DNA of 50,456 nucleotides from Pseudonocardia sp. TRM90224 (GCF_021245725.1 NZ_JAJGSX010000053.1:1-50456); one strand, 5' to 3'; numbered from the stretch's first letter, positions 41,258 through 50,255 are shown. The notes: generated by a model from the sequence alone, not told the origin. Made by a program: numbers and translations.

Positions 41258-42694
41258 TCAGGAGGACATCCGGCCTACTCCCGTGGTGGTAGGCGGGCCG
41301 GTCGAGCTGCGCCCGAAGATCCGCCCGAAGATCCGCCCGGAAAGCCGCCCGCCGGCCGGTAGGGCGCGGCGCAGGATCGCCGGACGGGCCAGCGTGGTCG
41401 GGGCGTCGAGCAGCCCGAGCACGCGCCCGACCTGGCGCGCGACCACCGGGTCGTGCTCGGCACGGGCGAGCAGGCGGGCGGTGTAGGCGTTCGACAGCCG
41501 GGTCCCGAACCACCGGTTCCCCGTGACCTCGGGCAGGGCGAGGTCGGAGTCGAGGCCCATCCGCCACGCAGGACGGACGACCCGGTCGACGGCCGTGAAG
41601 TAGCGGTGCGCGAGCCCGGAGCGGCCGGCCGCGAGGCAGCGGCGCAGCTCGAGTGCCTCCACGGCAGCGACCGTCATGCCCTGGGCGTAGATCGGGTTGA
41701 AGCTGCAGAGCGCGTCGCCGGCGACGAGCAGCCCGTCCGGGAGGCGACGCAGACGCCCGTAGTGCCGCCGCTGGTAGGCGGGGTAGCGGAAGCGGGCGAT
41801 ACCACTGGGCGGCCCGGCTGTGTTGATCACGGCGGCCCTGATGACGGCGGCCACGTCCGGCGGGGCGACTGCTGCGGCAAACGCGAGGAAGCCCTCGACG
41901 TCGACGGGTGGGTGGTTCGCGCGACCGATCCCGAACAGGGTGAGCAGCCGCTGCCCACCCTCGACCGCGACGAAGGCCATGCCGCGGGCGTGCCCGGCGA
42001 CGGGCCCGACCATCACCGAGGCCTCGACGTCCGCGCCGGGCGGCACCCGCAGCAGACAGGAGGCGTAACCGACGTCGACCGGCGGCCGGTCCTCGGCGGG
42101 GCGCTCGAAGCCGAGGGCCGTCAACCAGGCCGGCACGCGGGAGCCGCGGCCGGTGGCGTCGACGACGAGCGCGGCGGGGATGGACTCCGCCGCGCTGCTG
42201 GGCGCGCGGTGCAGCACCCGCACGCCCGTGACCCGCGAGGCGCTCTCGTCGGTGAACAGGCCGACGGCGTCGCACTCGTCGATCAGCTCGACGCCCGGCA
42301 GGCCGCGGACCCGCTCACGAACGTGCCGTTCCAGGAACGGGCGGCTCGCCTGCACAGCGGTCCCGCCGATGGGCGTCTGCAGCAGGCGCCGGCCACCGAT
42401 GATCGCGCGGAGATCCACGAGCGGCTCGACGCGGACGGCACCCGTCCGGGTCAGCTCGTCGAGCAGGCCCGGCAGGAGCAGCTCGACGGCGGCGGCGCCG
42501 CGGGGCATGAGCATGTGCGCGTGCGCGCCCTGCGGCACACCGCGCCGCGCGCCGGCGCCGTCGATATCAGCGCCGTCGGGGAGCCGGTCCCGTTCGATGA
42601 TGGTGACGTGGTCATGGGTGTCGGTGAGCGCCCGAGCGGCCAGCAGGCCGGCGATCCCGGCCCCCAGCACGACGGCCTGCTCGCTGCGCGACAT
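41258..42694 (-). CDS. FAD-dependent monooxygenase / geranylgeranyl-reductase-like flavoprotein
   Basis: A 478-aa flavoprotein. The N-terminal dinucleotide-binding motif is VVLGAGIAGLLAARALTD, followed by VTIIERD. The second FAD motif is LLVAGDALCSFNPIYAQGMT. GVPQGAHAHMLMPRG near residue 53 is typical of a tryptophan-halogenase/epoxidase-like flavin oxygenase subgroup. It probably hydroxylates or epoxidises a small molecule using NAD(P)H and O2; the substrate is unknown. At the C-terminus a short 12-bp repeat (about 41312-41337) encodes GRIFGRIFGR. Confidence 0.87.
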   Translation of the reverse strand: MSRSEQAVVLGAGIAGLLAARALTDTHDHVTIIERDRLPDGADIDGAGARRGVPQGAHAHMLMPRGAAAVELLLPGLLDELTRTGAVRVEPLVDLRAIIGGRRLLQTPIGGTAVQASRPFLERHVRERVRGLPGVELIDECDAVGLFTDESASRVTGVRVLHRAPSSAAESIPAALVVDATGRGSRVPAWLTALGFERPAEDRPPVDVGYASCLLRVPPGADVEASVMVGPVAGHARGMAFVAVEGGQRLLTLFGIGRANHPPVDVEGFLAFAAAVAPPDVAAVIRAAVINTAGPPSGIARFRYPAYQRRHYGRLRRLPDGLLVAGDALCSFNPIYAQGMTVAAVEALELRRCLAAGRSGLAHRYFTAVDRVVRPAWRMGLDSDLALPEVTGNRWFGTRLSNAYTARLLARAEHDPVVARQVGRVLGLLDAPTTLARPAILRRALPAGGRLSGRIFGRIFGRSSTGPPTTTGVGRMSS

Positions 42695-42777
42695 CGAGCC
42701 ACCTCCTCAGTGTTGCGGAGGCCTGACGATGCGCTGCTGCGGTGTTCAACCAGGAGGCCGGACGCTGTCCATTTCGT

Positions 42778-42815
42778 GGTCAGATCCCTTCTGGGGTCAG
42801 ATCCCTTGGGGTCAG
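42778..42815. repeat. 17-bp direct repeat GGTCAGATCCCTT
   Basis: GGTCAGATCCCTT occurs at 42778-42790 and 42795-42807, followed by GGTCAG at 42810-42815, giving a 17-bp period. It lies between the STAND ATPase stop and the monooxygenase start, and the last partial copy supplies the ATPase stop codon. Confidence 0.7.
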
Positions 42816-44923
42816 GTCTCGGCACCGTGCAGCTCACGCCGCCACAGCCACTCGACGATCCGGCCGACGGCCCGGTCGCGGTGGCGGCGGTAGGTGCTGA
42901 AGGACAGGTGCAGCATCTCGGCGGCCTGCTCCTGGGTCGGTGCGGGTCGCAGGAACGTGCGGTTGACCACGTCGAACAGGCCCTGCTCGCGGGGGTCGGC
43001 GCTCAAGGTGGCGGCGGCCTCGGTGATCAGCTGTTCGAGGGCGGCCGCGGGCTCGCGTCCACCGGCCTGGTCGCGCACGAGCCGGGAGCGCAGCAGCGGG
43101 TTGCGGCGCAGCGCTGCGGGGGTGTGCAGGTCGCGCAACGCGGCCCGGACGGCCGTCGCGAACTCGGGCTGGGAGAGGACGAGCTCGGGGGAGTGCGGGT
43201 GCGGTGGCGCGGTCGGCAGGCCGAGCTCACCTTCGGCGGTGCGGTCCAGCCACTCCCGCAGCCCGGCGCGCCGCCAGTCGTGGGCGAACACGACGTAGCG
43301 CCGGCGGCCGATCTCGAAGTCCGCCTCGCGGGCCCGCCCGAAGTCGATGTAGTCCATCACCGGCGCCCAGGGCTGCTCGTCCTCGTACGTGCCGATGAAG
43401 TCCCAGGCCCACCCGTGCTGCCCGACGAGGTCCTCCACGAACCAGACCGTCATCAGGCCGAGGGATGCCGACGGGCCGTGGCCGTACTCGGCGTCGACGA
43501 AGAACCGCGACGCCAGCACCTGCTCGCCTGGCCGCGGCGGGCCGTGCCGCTGGGCGTAGGCCCACATCGCGCGTGTGCCGGGATCGTGGTCGAGGTCGGC
43601 GGCCGTGGCCTCGTGCAGCGCCAGCCGCCCGGCGTATCCGGCGACCTCACGTTCGGGCCCCCGGAAGACCCGGAAGCCGGCCGGCTGCCGTCCCAGCCAG
43701 AAGTCGACCAGCTCGGCCTGCTCAGGGCCTTGGTGGCGGCGGGTCATCTCCAGGATCGGCTCCCGGTCCGCCGGCTGCACGTTGTCGATCCGGTCGACGC
43801 CCATGTCGAAGCGCTCGAAGTAGCGCGCCATGGGCGGGTGCGTCCGCGCGAGGAACATCAGGTCCGCGACCCGTTGCCGCCGATCGGCTTCCCCGGCGTG
43901 CTCCGCCTGCGCGATGACCTCGTTCCGGATCCGCCGGTGCAGCTGGGTGTAGCTGTGGCGGTCGCGCCAGCGCAGGTCGACGTCGAGCAGGTCGCGCACG
44001 AGGTCGTGCGGGTAGAGCCCGTAGGGGCCCTCTTCCACGAACGGCAGTCCGCGTAGCCACGCGAACAGTTCACCGGCCGCGTCGCCGGCGTCGAACACCG
44101 CGCGCAGCAGTTCCTCCGTGGTGAACCGCGCGTACGCCGCGGCCTCCAGCGCGGAACGGTGCAGCGGGCTCGGCGCGGCGTCGACGATGTTCGTGAGCAG
44201 CGTCCCGACGAGGTCGGGCACGTCGAGCAGCGATGCGAAGACAGCCCGGTCGCCCCGCCGGCGCACCGCATCGACCAGCAGCGACAACGTGAGCGGGTGC
44301 CCGTGGCTGAGGAGCTGGAGACGTTCGTGCAGGTGTGGCTCGATGCCCTCGATCGCGAGGTAGGAGCGGGTGTCGTCGGGGGTGAGGTTGCGCAGGCAGA
44401 CCACCCGCAACAGGTCGCGCCAGGCCGGATCGGCCAGCCAACGCGCACCCGGTGGGCGCCGGCCGGCGAGCACGACCAGCGTGTCGCCGGGGAGCGACGG
44501 CACGAGCTCCGCACGCACCCAGTCCTCGAGGGGCTCGAGCAGCTCGAAGGTGTCTACGAGCAGGACCGGCGGGCCGTGCACGTCGAGCCCGTCGTCGAGC
44601 CTGTCCTCGAGCCGGTTGTCGAGCGCACCGAGGACGGCTGCGCGGGTCGGTGTGATCAGCCGGGCGTCGATCCGGACGACCCGCACGGCCTCGGACTCCG
44701 CGGCGTCCGCGAACAGGTCGAGCAGGCTCGACTTGCCCACGCCGCCCGGGCCGTGCAGGAACAGCACCCGGAACGGCTCGGGGATCCCACCATCCGCCGA
44801 GCCCTCCGTCGTGAGCGAGTGGACGGCGTGCCGCAGCAGCTCCACCTCGCCGGAACGGCCGACGAACCGCCGCAACCGCGCTCGCCGGAGGTGCTCCCCG
44901 AGCGACTCCCGCTCGACCATCAT
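42812..44923 (-). CDS. STAND-type ATPase with C-terminal helix-turn-helix
   Basis: About 703 aa. An N-terminal MVERESLGEHLRRARLRRFV is followed by a P-loop HGPGGVGKSSLLDLF, a Walker B-like PPVLLVDTFELLEPL and a sensor LVVLAGRRPPGARW. The middle has no domain I recognise. The C-terminus has an HTH-like segment (PTQEQAAEMLHLSFSTYRRH) of sigma-factor or LuxR type. It is probably an ATP-dependent transcription regulator. The frame is open to an ATG at 44974, but that would start inside a 16-bp perfect inverted repeat, so the ATG at 44923 is preferred (44920 also possible). Confidence 0.82.
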   Translation of the reverse strand: MMVERESLGEHLRRARLRRFVGRSGEVELLRHAVHSLTTEGSADGGIPEPFRVLFLHGPGGVGKSSLLDLFADAAESEAVRVVRIDARLITPTRAAVLGALDNRLEDRLDDGLDVHGPPVLLVDTFELLEPLEDWVRAELVPSLPGDTLVVLAGRRPPGARWLADPAWRDLLRVVCLRNLTPDDTRSYLAIEGIEPHLHERLQLLSHGHPLTLSLLVDAVRRRGDRAVFASLLDVPDLVGTLLTNIVDAAPSPLHRSALEAAAYARFTTEELLRAVFDAGDAAGELFAWLRGLPFVEEGPYGLYPHDLVRDLLDVDLRWRDRHSYTQLHRRIRNEVIAQAEHAGEADRRQRVADLMFLARTHPPMARYFERFDMGVDRIDNVQPADREPILEMTRRHQGPEQAELVDFWLGRQPAGFRVFRGPEREVAGYAGRLALHEATAADLDHDPGTRAMWAYAQRHGPPRPGEQVLASRFFVDAEYGHGPSASLGLMTVWFVEDLVGQHGWAWDFIGTYEDEQPWAPVMDYIDFGRAREADFEIGRRRYVVFAHDWRRAGLREWLDRTAEGELGLPTAPPHPHSPELVLSQPEFATAVRAALRDLHTPAALRRNPLLRSRLVRDQAGGREPAAALEQLITEAAATLSADPREQGLFDVVNRTFLRPAPTQEQAAEMLHLSFSTYRRHRDRAVGRIVEWLWRRELHGAET

Positions 44924-44963
44924 CACTACCGCCTGCCCCCCGCCCGGCGAGCGCCGGGTGTGC

Positions 44964-45010
44964 GTGACCGGCACCTTCGCACGAACCTATCGTCCGAAGG
45001 TGCCGGTCAC
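44964..45010. terminator. 16-bp perfect inverted repeat, terminator or operator
   Basis: GTGACCGGCACCTTCG (44964-44979) and its exact complement (44995-45010) are separated by 15 nt. It begins 15 bp after the serine-protease stop on the minus strand and ends 40 bp before the ATPase start. No T-run follows, so it could be a GC-type terminator for the protease gene or a binding site for the ATPase regulator itself. Confidence 0.6.
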
Positions 45011-45024
45011 GCAGCTCCTTATCT

Positions 45025-46206
45025 CTAGATGCCGGTCTCTTCCACCGGGTCGGTGCTCGGCCGGCGCCGGGTGCGCGTGAGCCGCCACGACGCGACGCCG
45101 CCGAGCGCCGCCCCGGTCAATGCCGAGAGCGCGACGATCCATCCGGTGGGCAGTTCACCGGTGCCGGATGTGGTCACGCCGCCAGTGGGCCGGATCGGCA
45201 CGTCGGCGGCGGGTTGCCCTTGCGGCTCGTCGTGGCCGAGGAACTCGCGCAGCATCCCGGTATCGGTGATGATGTTGAAGTTCTGGCCGAGGGACGGATG
45301 CACCATCTGGCTGTTGACGCCGTAGACCTCACCCCGGGAGTTGATCGTGGGCCCGCCGGACGTGCCTTCGGCCAGGTCGGCGTTGATCTGGTACGCCGCA
45401 ACGCCCTGCCAGAACTGCCGGGCCGTGATCGTGCCGCTCGTGTTCGTCGGCTGCAGGCGCGAGTCCTGCAGCACCTCGGCCACCGTCTTGCCGCCGGAGA
45501 GCAGCGCCGTGACGTTGACCCCGTCCGTCGACGGGATGTTCAGGCCGGGAAAGCCGATGGACGTGACGGTCTCGCCCAGCCGTGGAGTGCCCGACGCGAT
45601 CGCCAACGGCTTCGCGGGCGGCAGGCCGGCCACCTCGAGCTTGGCCGTGTCGCCGTCCTCGGCGGAACGGAAGCCGTCGACCCTGACGATGACGGGCGTG
45701 GTGATGACCGCCCCGGGCAGCTCGCGCGGCTGGAAGGCGTAGACCGTCCGCTTCGGCTCGGGACGGACGGCAGGCGCCGGCACCAGCAGGCCGGTCGCCG
45801 GGTCGAACTCCGGAGGAGCCTGGGCGTCGATGATTTCCCGGCCCTCCTTCGGGTCGACGCAATGCCCCGCGGTGGCGATCGTCGTCGGGCTGTCGAACCA
45901 GCCCGTGCAGAGCGAGAAGGCCGGGAGCTCGCTTCCCGGCGTCGCCCGGGCGTCCTGGGTCGGGAGCGGGGAACCCGCAGGGTCCTCCCACACCGTGACC
46001 AGGCCGACGATCGACTGCTGGAGCGACTCCAGCAGCGCGGGTTCGATCAGCGTGTTGAGCGAAGCGGCGTCGTCCGGCGGGGCCGACGGCGGTTGGGCCG
46101 CGGCCGAGGCGTCGAAGACGACCAAGCACGTGCAGGCGACGACCAGCGCCGCTGCCAGACTCAGCAGCCAGCGGGCAGGCCTCACCGCGAACGAAACAGT
46201 ACGCAT
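45025..46206 (-). CDS. Secreted, membrane-anchored trypsin-like serine protease
   Basis: A 393-aa protease with an N-terminal signal/anchor (WLLSLAAALVVACTCLVVFD), catalytic His115 (ATAGHC), probable Asp185 (EDGDTAKLE) and Ser282 (AEGTSGGPTINS). A C-terminal helix (WIVALSALTGAALGGVASW) and a basic tail RLTRTRRR anchor it with the protease outside the cell. A GGGGGAG ribosome-binding site precedes the ATG. Substrate unknown. It is divergent from the Ser/Thr kinase gene with 332 bp between; that gap is AT-richer than its surroundings but shows no motif I can name. Confidence 0.9.
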   Translation of the reverse strand: MRTVSFAVRPARWLLSLAAALVVACTCLVVFDASAAAQPPSAPPDDAASLNTLIEPALLESLQQSIVGLVTVWEDPAGSPLPTQDARATPGSELPAFSLCTGWFDSPTTIATAGHCVDPKEGREIIDAQAPPEFDPATGLLVPAPAVRPEPKRTVYAFQPRELPGAVITTPVIVRVDGFRSAEDGDTAKLEVAGLPPAKPLAIASGTPRLGETVTSIGFPGLNIPSTDGVNVTALLSGGKTVAEVLQDSRLQPTNTSGTITARQFWQGVAAYQINADLAEGTSGGPTINSRGEVYGVNSQMVHPSLGQNFNIITDTGMLREFLGHDEPQGQPAADVPIRPTGGVTTSGTGELPTGWIVALSALTGAALGGVASWRLTRTRRRPSTDPVEETGI

Positions 46207-46538
46207 TCCAGCTCCCCCTCAATCGTGTCTCGCTCCAGATGACCCCGGGGAGCCGCGTGGGGTGGGGGTGGCGTACCGGACTTTCACCGGACATCGACGG
46301 CATTTACACATTTTCCACACATTCGTCAACGAGTCATTGACGCCGACGTTTTGCCATTCAACCATTGACCGGCTCCGGCGGCGGAGGACGGAGCGGGGGA
46401 GTGGCCGCAGTGTCGACGCCGGGAGATGGACACGAAGCGCTTACCTCTTGCCATTCTTCGCTCGCCGTTCGTGACCGCTTTTCGAGAGCGGGTGTTGCGA
46501 GGCCTCGGTGGTTATGCTCGCCGTCGGGGGGTCGGTGA

Positions 46539-47966
46539 ATGGTTGATGATCGGTGGCTGGGTGCCGAGCTGGCCGGGTACCGCATCGAGGCGTTGATCGG
46601 TCACGGTGGGGCGGGTGTGGTCTACCGGGCGGTGCAGGTGCGGTTGCAGCGGGCGGCTGCGGTGAAGCTGTTGGCTCCCGGCCTGGCGAGTGATGCGGAG
46701 TTCCGGCAGCGGTTCGAGCGGGAGGCTCGGCTGGCGGCTCGGTTGGAGCATCCGCACATCGTGCCGATCTACGACTCGGGTTTCGCGGACGGCGTGCTGT
46801 ACCTGACGATGCGGTACATCGATGGGCCGAATCTGGCAACGGTCGTGGACGACAACGGCCCGATGGGGCTGCACCAGGTGTGTGGGCTGCTCACCGGCAT
46901 CGCGGAGGCGCTCGACAGCGCACATCAAGCGGGGCTCGTGCATCGTGATGTCAAGCCGGCGAACGTGCTGCTCGCCACCGCGGGTCGGCATGCCTACCTG
47001 TGTGATTTCGGTATTGCCCGGTATGCGGCGGCGGGCAGCACGTTGACCTCGGCGGGTCAGCTTCTGGGAACGTTGTCCTACTGCTCTCCTGAGCAGCTGC
47101 AGGGTCGGCATGTGGATGGCCGGGCGGATCAGTACGCGTTGGCGTGTGTGGCGTTCTTCTGCCTGACCGGCCGGGCTCCGTTTGTCGCCGACGAGCCGTC
47201 TGCGGTGATGTTCGCCCACATCTTCGCCGCCCCGCCGCCGGCCAGGGCGCACAATTCGGCATTGTCCCCGGCGGTCGACGAGGTCATTGCCCGTGCGCTC
47301 GCGAAGGAGCCGGCGGACCGTTTCGACGACTGCGCGACGTTCGTCCACGCGCTGGCCGCCGCTGCGGGCCCGGTGGCGCCGCCGGGGGCGCCCTCGCCCG
47401 CGCGATACGTGTCAGCGACCGCCGAAACGGTCGTTCGGGGAGCCGGTGAGGCTGTCACCACTCGGATCCGGCCCCCGCTGCTGGGTTCGACGGGCCGCAC
47501 GCGTCTCCGGCGGATCCTGCTAGTGCTCGGCATTCCCGTCCTTGCCGTGCTCGTCGCGGTCGGAGCGCTGGTGGCGTTCCGACCGGCGGGCTCGAACCCC
47601 GCGACCTCACCCCCCGCGACCGTTCACGCCGCGCCGACGACTGGCCCACCTCGCACCCTCCCGATCGACAACCCGCGTTTGGTCGACCCCTGTGCCCTGC
47701 TGGGCCCGGAGCCGTTCGCCGGATTCGGGAAGGTCACGGCGGGACCGGCGATCAGCGGGTACTTCCGCCAGTGCGTGCTCGTTCTCTCCCTGACGACCGG
47801 GGGTCGGCCAGGGTCGAGGCGAGCTTCGGGGAGCTCCTCGGACCACCGGTCGACGCAATCGAAGAAGAGCCCGGCGGACTGCGGATCACGCGGCTCGCCG
47901 CAACCGCGCCCGGCTGCCCGCGCAGCATCGTGCTGTCGGATCGGACCAGCGTCCGCATTGCCGTGA
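46539..47966 (+). CDS. Ser/Thr protein kinase (PknB-like), frame-broken in sensor domain
   Basis: 475 aa as read. The Hanks-type kinase domain is intact: Gly-rich loop GHGGAGVVYRA, Lys43, HRDVKPANVLL with catalytic Asp137, CDFGIAR with Asp156 and the SPEQ activation-loop end. A helix LLVLGIPVLAVLVAVGALVA at about residues 331-350 spans the membrane. An extracellular part begins DPCALLGPEPF, as in DUF3558-like domains. After RQCVLVLSLTT the frame turns into unrelated sequence and ends at 47966. The natural continuation is in the -1 frame at 47771-48517. The change falls at five Gs (47799-47803); one extra G would give a 659-aa kinase. Confidence 0.88.
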   Translation: MVDDRWLGAELAGYRIEALIGHGGAGVVYRAVQVRLQRAAAVKLLAPGLASDAEFRQRFEREARLAARLEHPHIVPIYDSGFADGVLYLTMRYIDGPNLATVVDDNGPMGLHQVCGLLTGIAEALDSAHQAGLVHRDVKPANVLLATAGRHAYLCDFGIARYAAAGSTLTSAGQLLGTLSYCSPEQLQGRHVDGRADQYALACVAFFCLTGRAPFVADEPSAVMFAHIFAAPPPARAHNSALSPAVDEVIARALAKEPADRFDDCATFVHALAAAAGPVAPPGAPSPARYVSATAETVVRGAGEAVTTRIRPPLLGSTGRTRLRRILLVLGIPVLAVLVAVGALVAFRPAGSNPATSPPATVHAAPTTGPPRTLPIDNPRLVDPCALLGPEPFAGFGKVTAGPAISGYFRQCVLVLSLTTGGRPGSRRASGSSSDHRSTQSKKSPADCGSRGSPQPRPAARAASCCRIGPASALP

Positions 47967-48517
47967 AGATCACCGGTGGATCGGCCGACGCGTGCGCCAT
48001 CGCCGACCTCGGTACCGGCCATGTGGTGCGGATCCTGACGGAGCGTGGAGTGCCCTACCTGCCCACTGCTGACGGTGAGGCGAACTCGCTGCGCCGTCAG
48101 CAGGCCTGCAGCCTCCTCGATGACCAGTCACTGCGGCGCGTACCTGCCTTGGACCCGACTCGACGCCTCGAAGGTTTTGCGGGTTGGACATGTGCGTGGG
48201 GAAGGGACTCCTACCCCGACGGATATCAACCCCCGACGGTCGTCCTCGACTTCGAATGGATCACCCCGCTCACCGCCCGTGAGGGTGAGCGACAGATGCT
48301 CGGGGGTCGCACGGTGTTCCTCGGCCCAGGCGAAGAGTCGAATGGCCTGGCCAGCTGTCACGTGTTCGTCGTGTTCCGCGACCGACCCCTGAGCAGTGGC
48401 AACCCGGCGCAGGAGATCGTGCGTATCTGGGTCCATGCCGACCTGCCGGCGGCCGAGCAGTGCCGGCTGGCGCAGGACTTCGCGTCGACCGTCATTTCCA
48501 AGCTTCCGCCACCCTGA
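47771..48517 (+). CDS. Detached extracellular sensor domain of the kinase
   Basis: This frame is 248 aa if started at GTG 47771, but it has no sensible ribosome-binding site and no signal peptide of its own. From VEASFGELLGPPVDAIEEE onward it reads as an extracellular domain with paired Cys (APGCPRSIVL, ADACAIAD, QQACSLLDD, GWTCAWG, GLASCHVF, EQCRLAQDF). QQACSLLDD resembles the DPCALLG of the kinase frame, suggesting two DUF3558-like repeats. It is almost certainly the C-terminal half of the upstream kinase, made by frameshifting or separated by a mutation or sequencing error. Confidence 0.7.
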   Translation: MRARSLPDDRGSARVEASFGELLGPPVDAIEEEPGGLRITRLAATAPGCPRSIVLSDRTSVRIAVKITGGSADACAIADLGTGHVVRILTERGVPYLPTADGEANSLRRQQACSLLDDQSLRRVPALDPTRRLEGFAGWTCAWGRDSYPDGYQPPTVVLDFEWITPLTAREGERQMLGGRTVFLGPGEESNGLASCHVFVVFRDRPLSSGNPAQEIVRIWVHADLPAAEQCRLAQDFASTVISKLPPP

Positions 48518-48523
48518 GCGGGG

Positions 48524-49372
48524 TCAGGCCATGAACTCCAGGATCTCGGCGTTGACCTGGTCCTTGGCGGTCACGTAGAGGCCGTGCGGGGCGCCCGGGA
48601 GCTCGACGAGACGCCCTTTCCGCAGGAGTCCGGCCGTCGGGTGTCCGGTGATCTCGATCGGTGCAGACTGGTCGGCTGTTCCGTGCAGGAGCAGCACCGG
48701 GACGTCGATGGCCGTCAGATCGGCGCTCAGGTCGACGGTGGCGAAGGCGCGCACGCAGGCGATCTGCACCTGCAGCGGGACGGTCAGGATCGAGCGGATC
48801 CCGTCGTCGACGAGAGCCTGCGACACCCATGATCCGGTGCCATCGGTGGCGAAGTAGCCGGGCGCCGAGTCGTGGAACCACTTCGGACGGTCCGTCCGCA
48901 GCAGGTCGAACCACGCCTCGAGGTGGCCGGGGCCGGTGGCGCCCTGCAGGAAGGGAGTCATGGCGCCCAGGAAGACCGCCCGGGAGACCCGTGCGGTGCC
49001 GTGCTGCGACAGGTAGCGGGTTGCTTCGCAGGTGCCCATGCTGTGCGCCACGAGCGTGACGCCCTGCAGGTCGAGGTGCTCGATCAGGCCGGCGACGTCG
49101 TCGGCGAGCGTGTTGATGTCGTACCCGGTGCTGGGCACGTCGGAGCGGCCGTGCCCGCGCCGATCCAGCGCGATGCACCGGTAGCCGGCCGCGAGGAGGG
49201 CGTCCACCTGGTACTCCCACATCGTCGAGGAGAGCGACCACGAGTGCAGGAGCACGACGGGTTCGCCGGAACCGAAGTCGGAGTAGAAGAGCCGGGTGCC
49301 GTCGGGAGCGATGAAATCCATGTGTCGAGCTTCGCGCCGGGCCAGGAGCCGGTCGATTACCTCCGACGTCAT
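48524..49372 (-). CDS. Alpha/beta hydrolase (haloperoxidase-like)
   Basis: A 282-aa alpha/beta-hydrolase-fold protein with oxyanion motif LLHSWSLSSTMW, nucleophile elbow VAHSMGTCEA (Ser), acid in LLHGTADQSAPIE and His in GAPHGLYV. The pattern ALDRRGHGRSDVPSTGYD is typical of the non-haem haloperoxidase/esterase group. Substrate unknown. It converges on the kinase sensor ORF with only 6 bp between stops. A shorter form from MDFIAPDGTRLFYSDFG is possible; the longer start adds 17 residues. Confidence 0.88.
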   Translation of the reverse strand: MTSEVIDRLLARREARHMDFIAPDGTRLFYSDFGSGEPVVLLHSWSLSSTMWEYQVDALLAAGYRCIALDRRGHGRSDVPSTGYDINTLADDVAGLIEHLDLQGVTLVAHSMGTCEATRYLSQHGTARVSRAVFLGAMTPFLQGATGPGHLEAWFDLLRTDRPKWFHDSAPGYFATDGTGSWVSQALVDDGIRSILTVPLQVQIACVRAFATVDLSADLTAIDVPVLLLHGTADQSAPIEITGHPTAGLLRKGRLVELPGAPHGLYVTAKDQVNAEILEFMA

Positions 49373-49415
49373 GAGTAGTCCTACGCCGTGAACACCTACT
49401 TCGACTGGCTCGGAC

Positions 49416-50255
49416 TCAGGGCTTGCGGCCGACCCCGCCGAACGCGTCTACCTCGTCGGGAACCCGGTTGTGGTGGATCGTCGCTATGCCGGGCACGTCC
49501 ACTTCTGGCCGCCACCGCGGAACCGAGAGGATGCCGGGTTCGACGATCTCCAACCCGTCGAAGAAGCTCGCGATCTGCTCCGGCGTGCGGAGGTGGTAGG
49601 CGACGGCGCCGGAGTCGTTGTACTCGTCCTGCGCCTTGCCGACCGCGGCGCCGACGATGACGTCGGTCCCGTCGTTGATCACCAGGTAGCTGCCCGGGAC
49701 CATCGGGTCGAGCAGGGTGCGGACGATGGCCTTCGCTTCGTCGAGGTCGCCGATGTGCCCGAGCACGCCCATGAACATGAGCGCGATCGGCTGGTCGAAG
49801 TCGAGCACCTCGCGCGCGGCCGCGAGGATGACCTCCGGTTCGTGCATGTCGGCTTCGAGGTAGCGGGTCGCGCCCTCGCGGGTGCTGGTGAGCAGCGCCC
49901 TGGCATGCGCGAGCACCAGCGGGTCGTTGTCGACGTAAACGATGCGGGCGTCCGGGGCGACGCGTTGCGCGATCTCGTGGGTGTTGTCCGCTGTCGGCAG
50001 CCCGGTGCCGACGTCGAGGAACTGGCGGATGCCGGCGTCGCGGGCCAGGTGGGTCACCGATCGGGTCAGGAACGCGCGGGATGCCCTCGCCACCACGGTG
50101 ACGTCGGGGTGCACGGAGATGTAGGCGTCGCCGGCCGTGCGGTCGACGGCGTAGTTGTCCTTGCCGCCGAGCCAGTAGTTCCAGATACGAGCCGAATGCG
50201 GGATGCTGGCGTCGATTCCGGTGCCCGCGATGGCGTCGGGCGGCTCATTCGTCAC
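49416..50255 (-). CDS. DUF574-family S-adenosyl methyltransferase
   Basis: A 279-aa protein of the actinobacterial DUF574 (SAM methyltransferase-like) family. Marks are IPHSARIWNYWLGGKDNYAV near the start, FLDVGTGLPTADNTHEIAQR as SAM-binding motif, ARIVYVDNDPLVLAHARALL, and MFMGVLGHIGD later. Members are numerous in Streptomyces and Pseudonocardia and their substrates are unknown. The GTG at 50255 starts directly before the conserved region. Confidence 0.92.
   Translation of the reverse strand: MTNEPPDAIAGTGIDASIPHSARIWNYWLGGKDNYAVDRTAGDAYISVHPDVTVVARASRAFLTRSVTHLARDAGIRQFLDVGTGLPTADNTHEIAQRVAPDARIVYVDNDPLVLAHARALLTSTREGATRYLEADMHEPEVILAAAREVLDFDQPIALMFMGVLGHIGDLDEAKAIVRTLLDPMVPGSYLVINDGTDVIVGAAVGKAQDEYNDSGAVAYHLRTPEQIASFFDGLEIVEPGILSVPRWRPEVDVPGIATIHHNRVPDEVDAFGGVGRKP

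Noticed and set aside
41453..44056. 867-aa plus-strand ORF
   Set aside because: Antisense to the monooxygenase and STAND ATPase, both of which have recognisable motifs.
46539..48517. Calling the kinase a dead pseudogene
   Set aside because: The catalytic domain and membrane helix are intact; only the outer sensor is split, and a single-base sequencing error or frameshifting would explain it.
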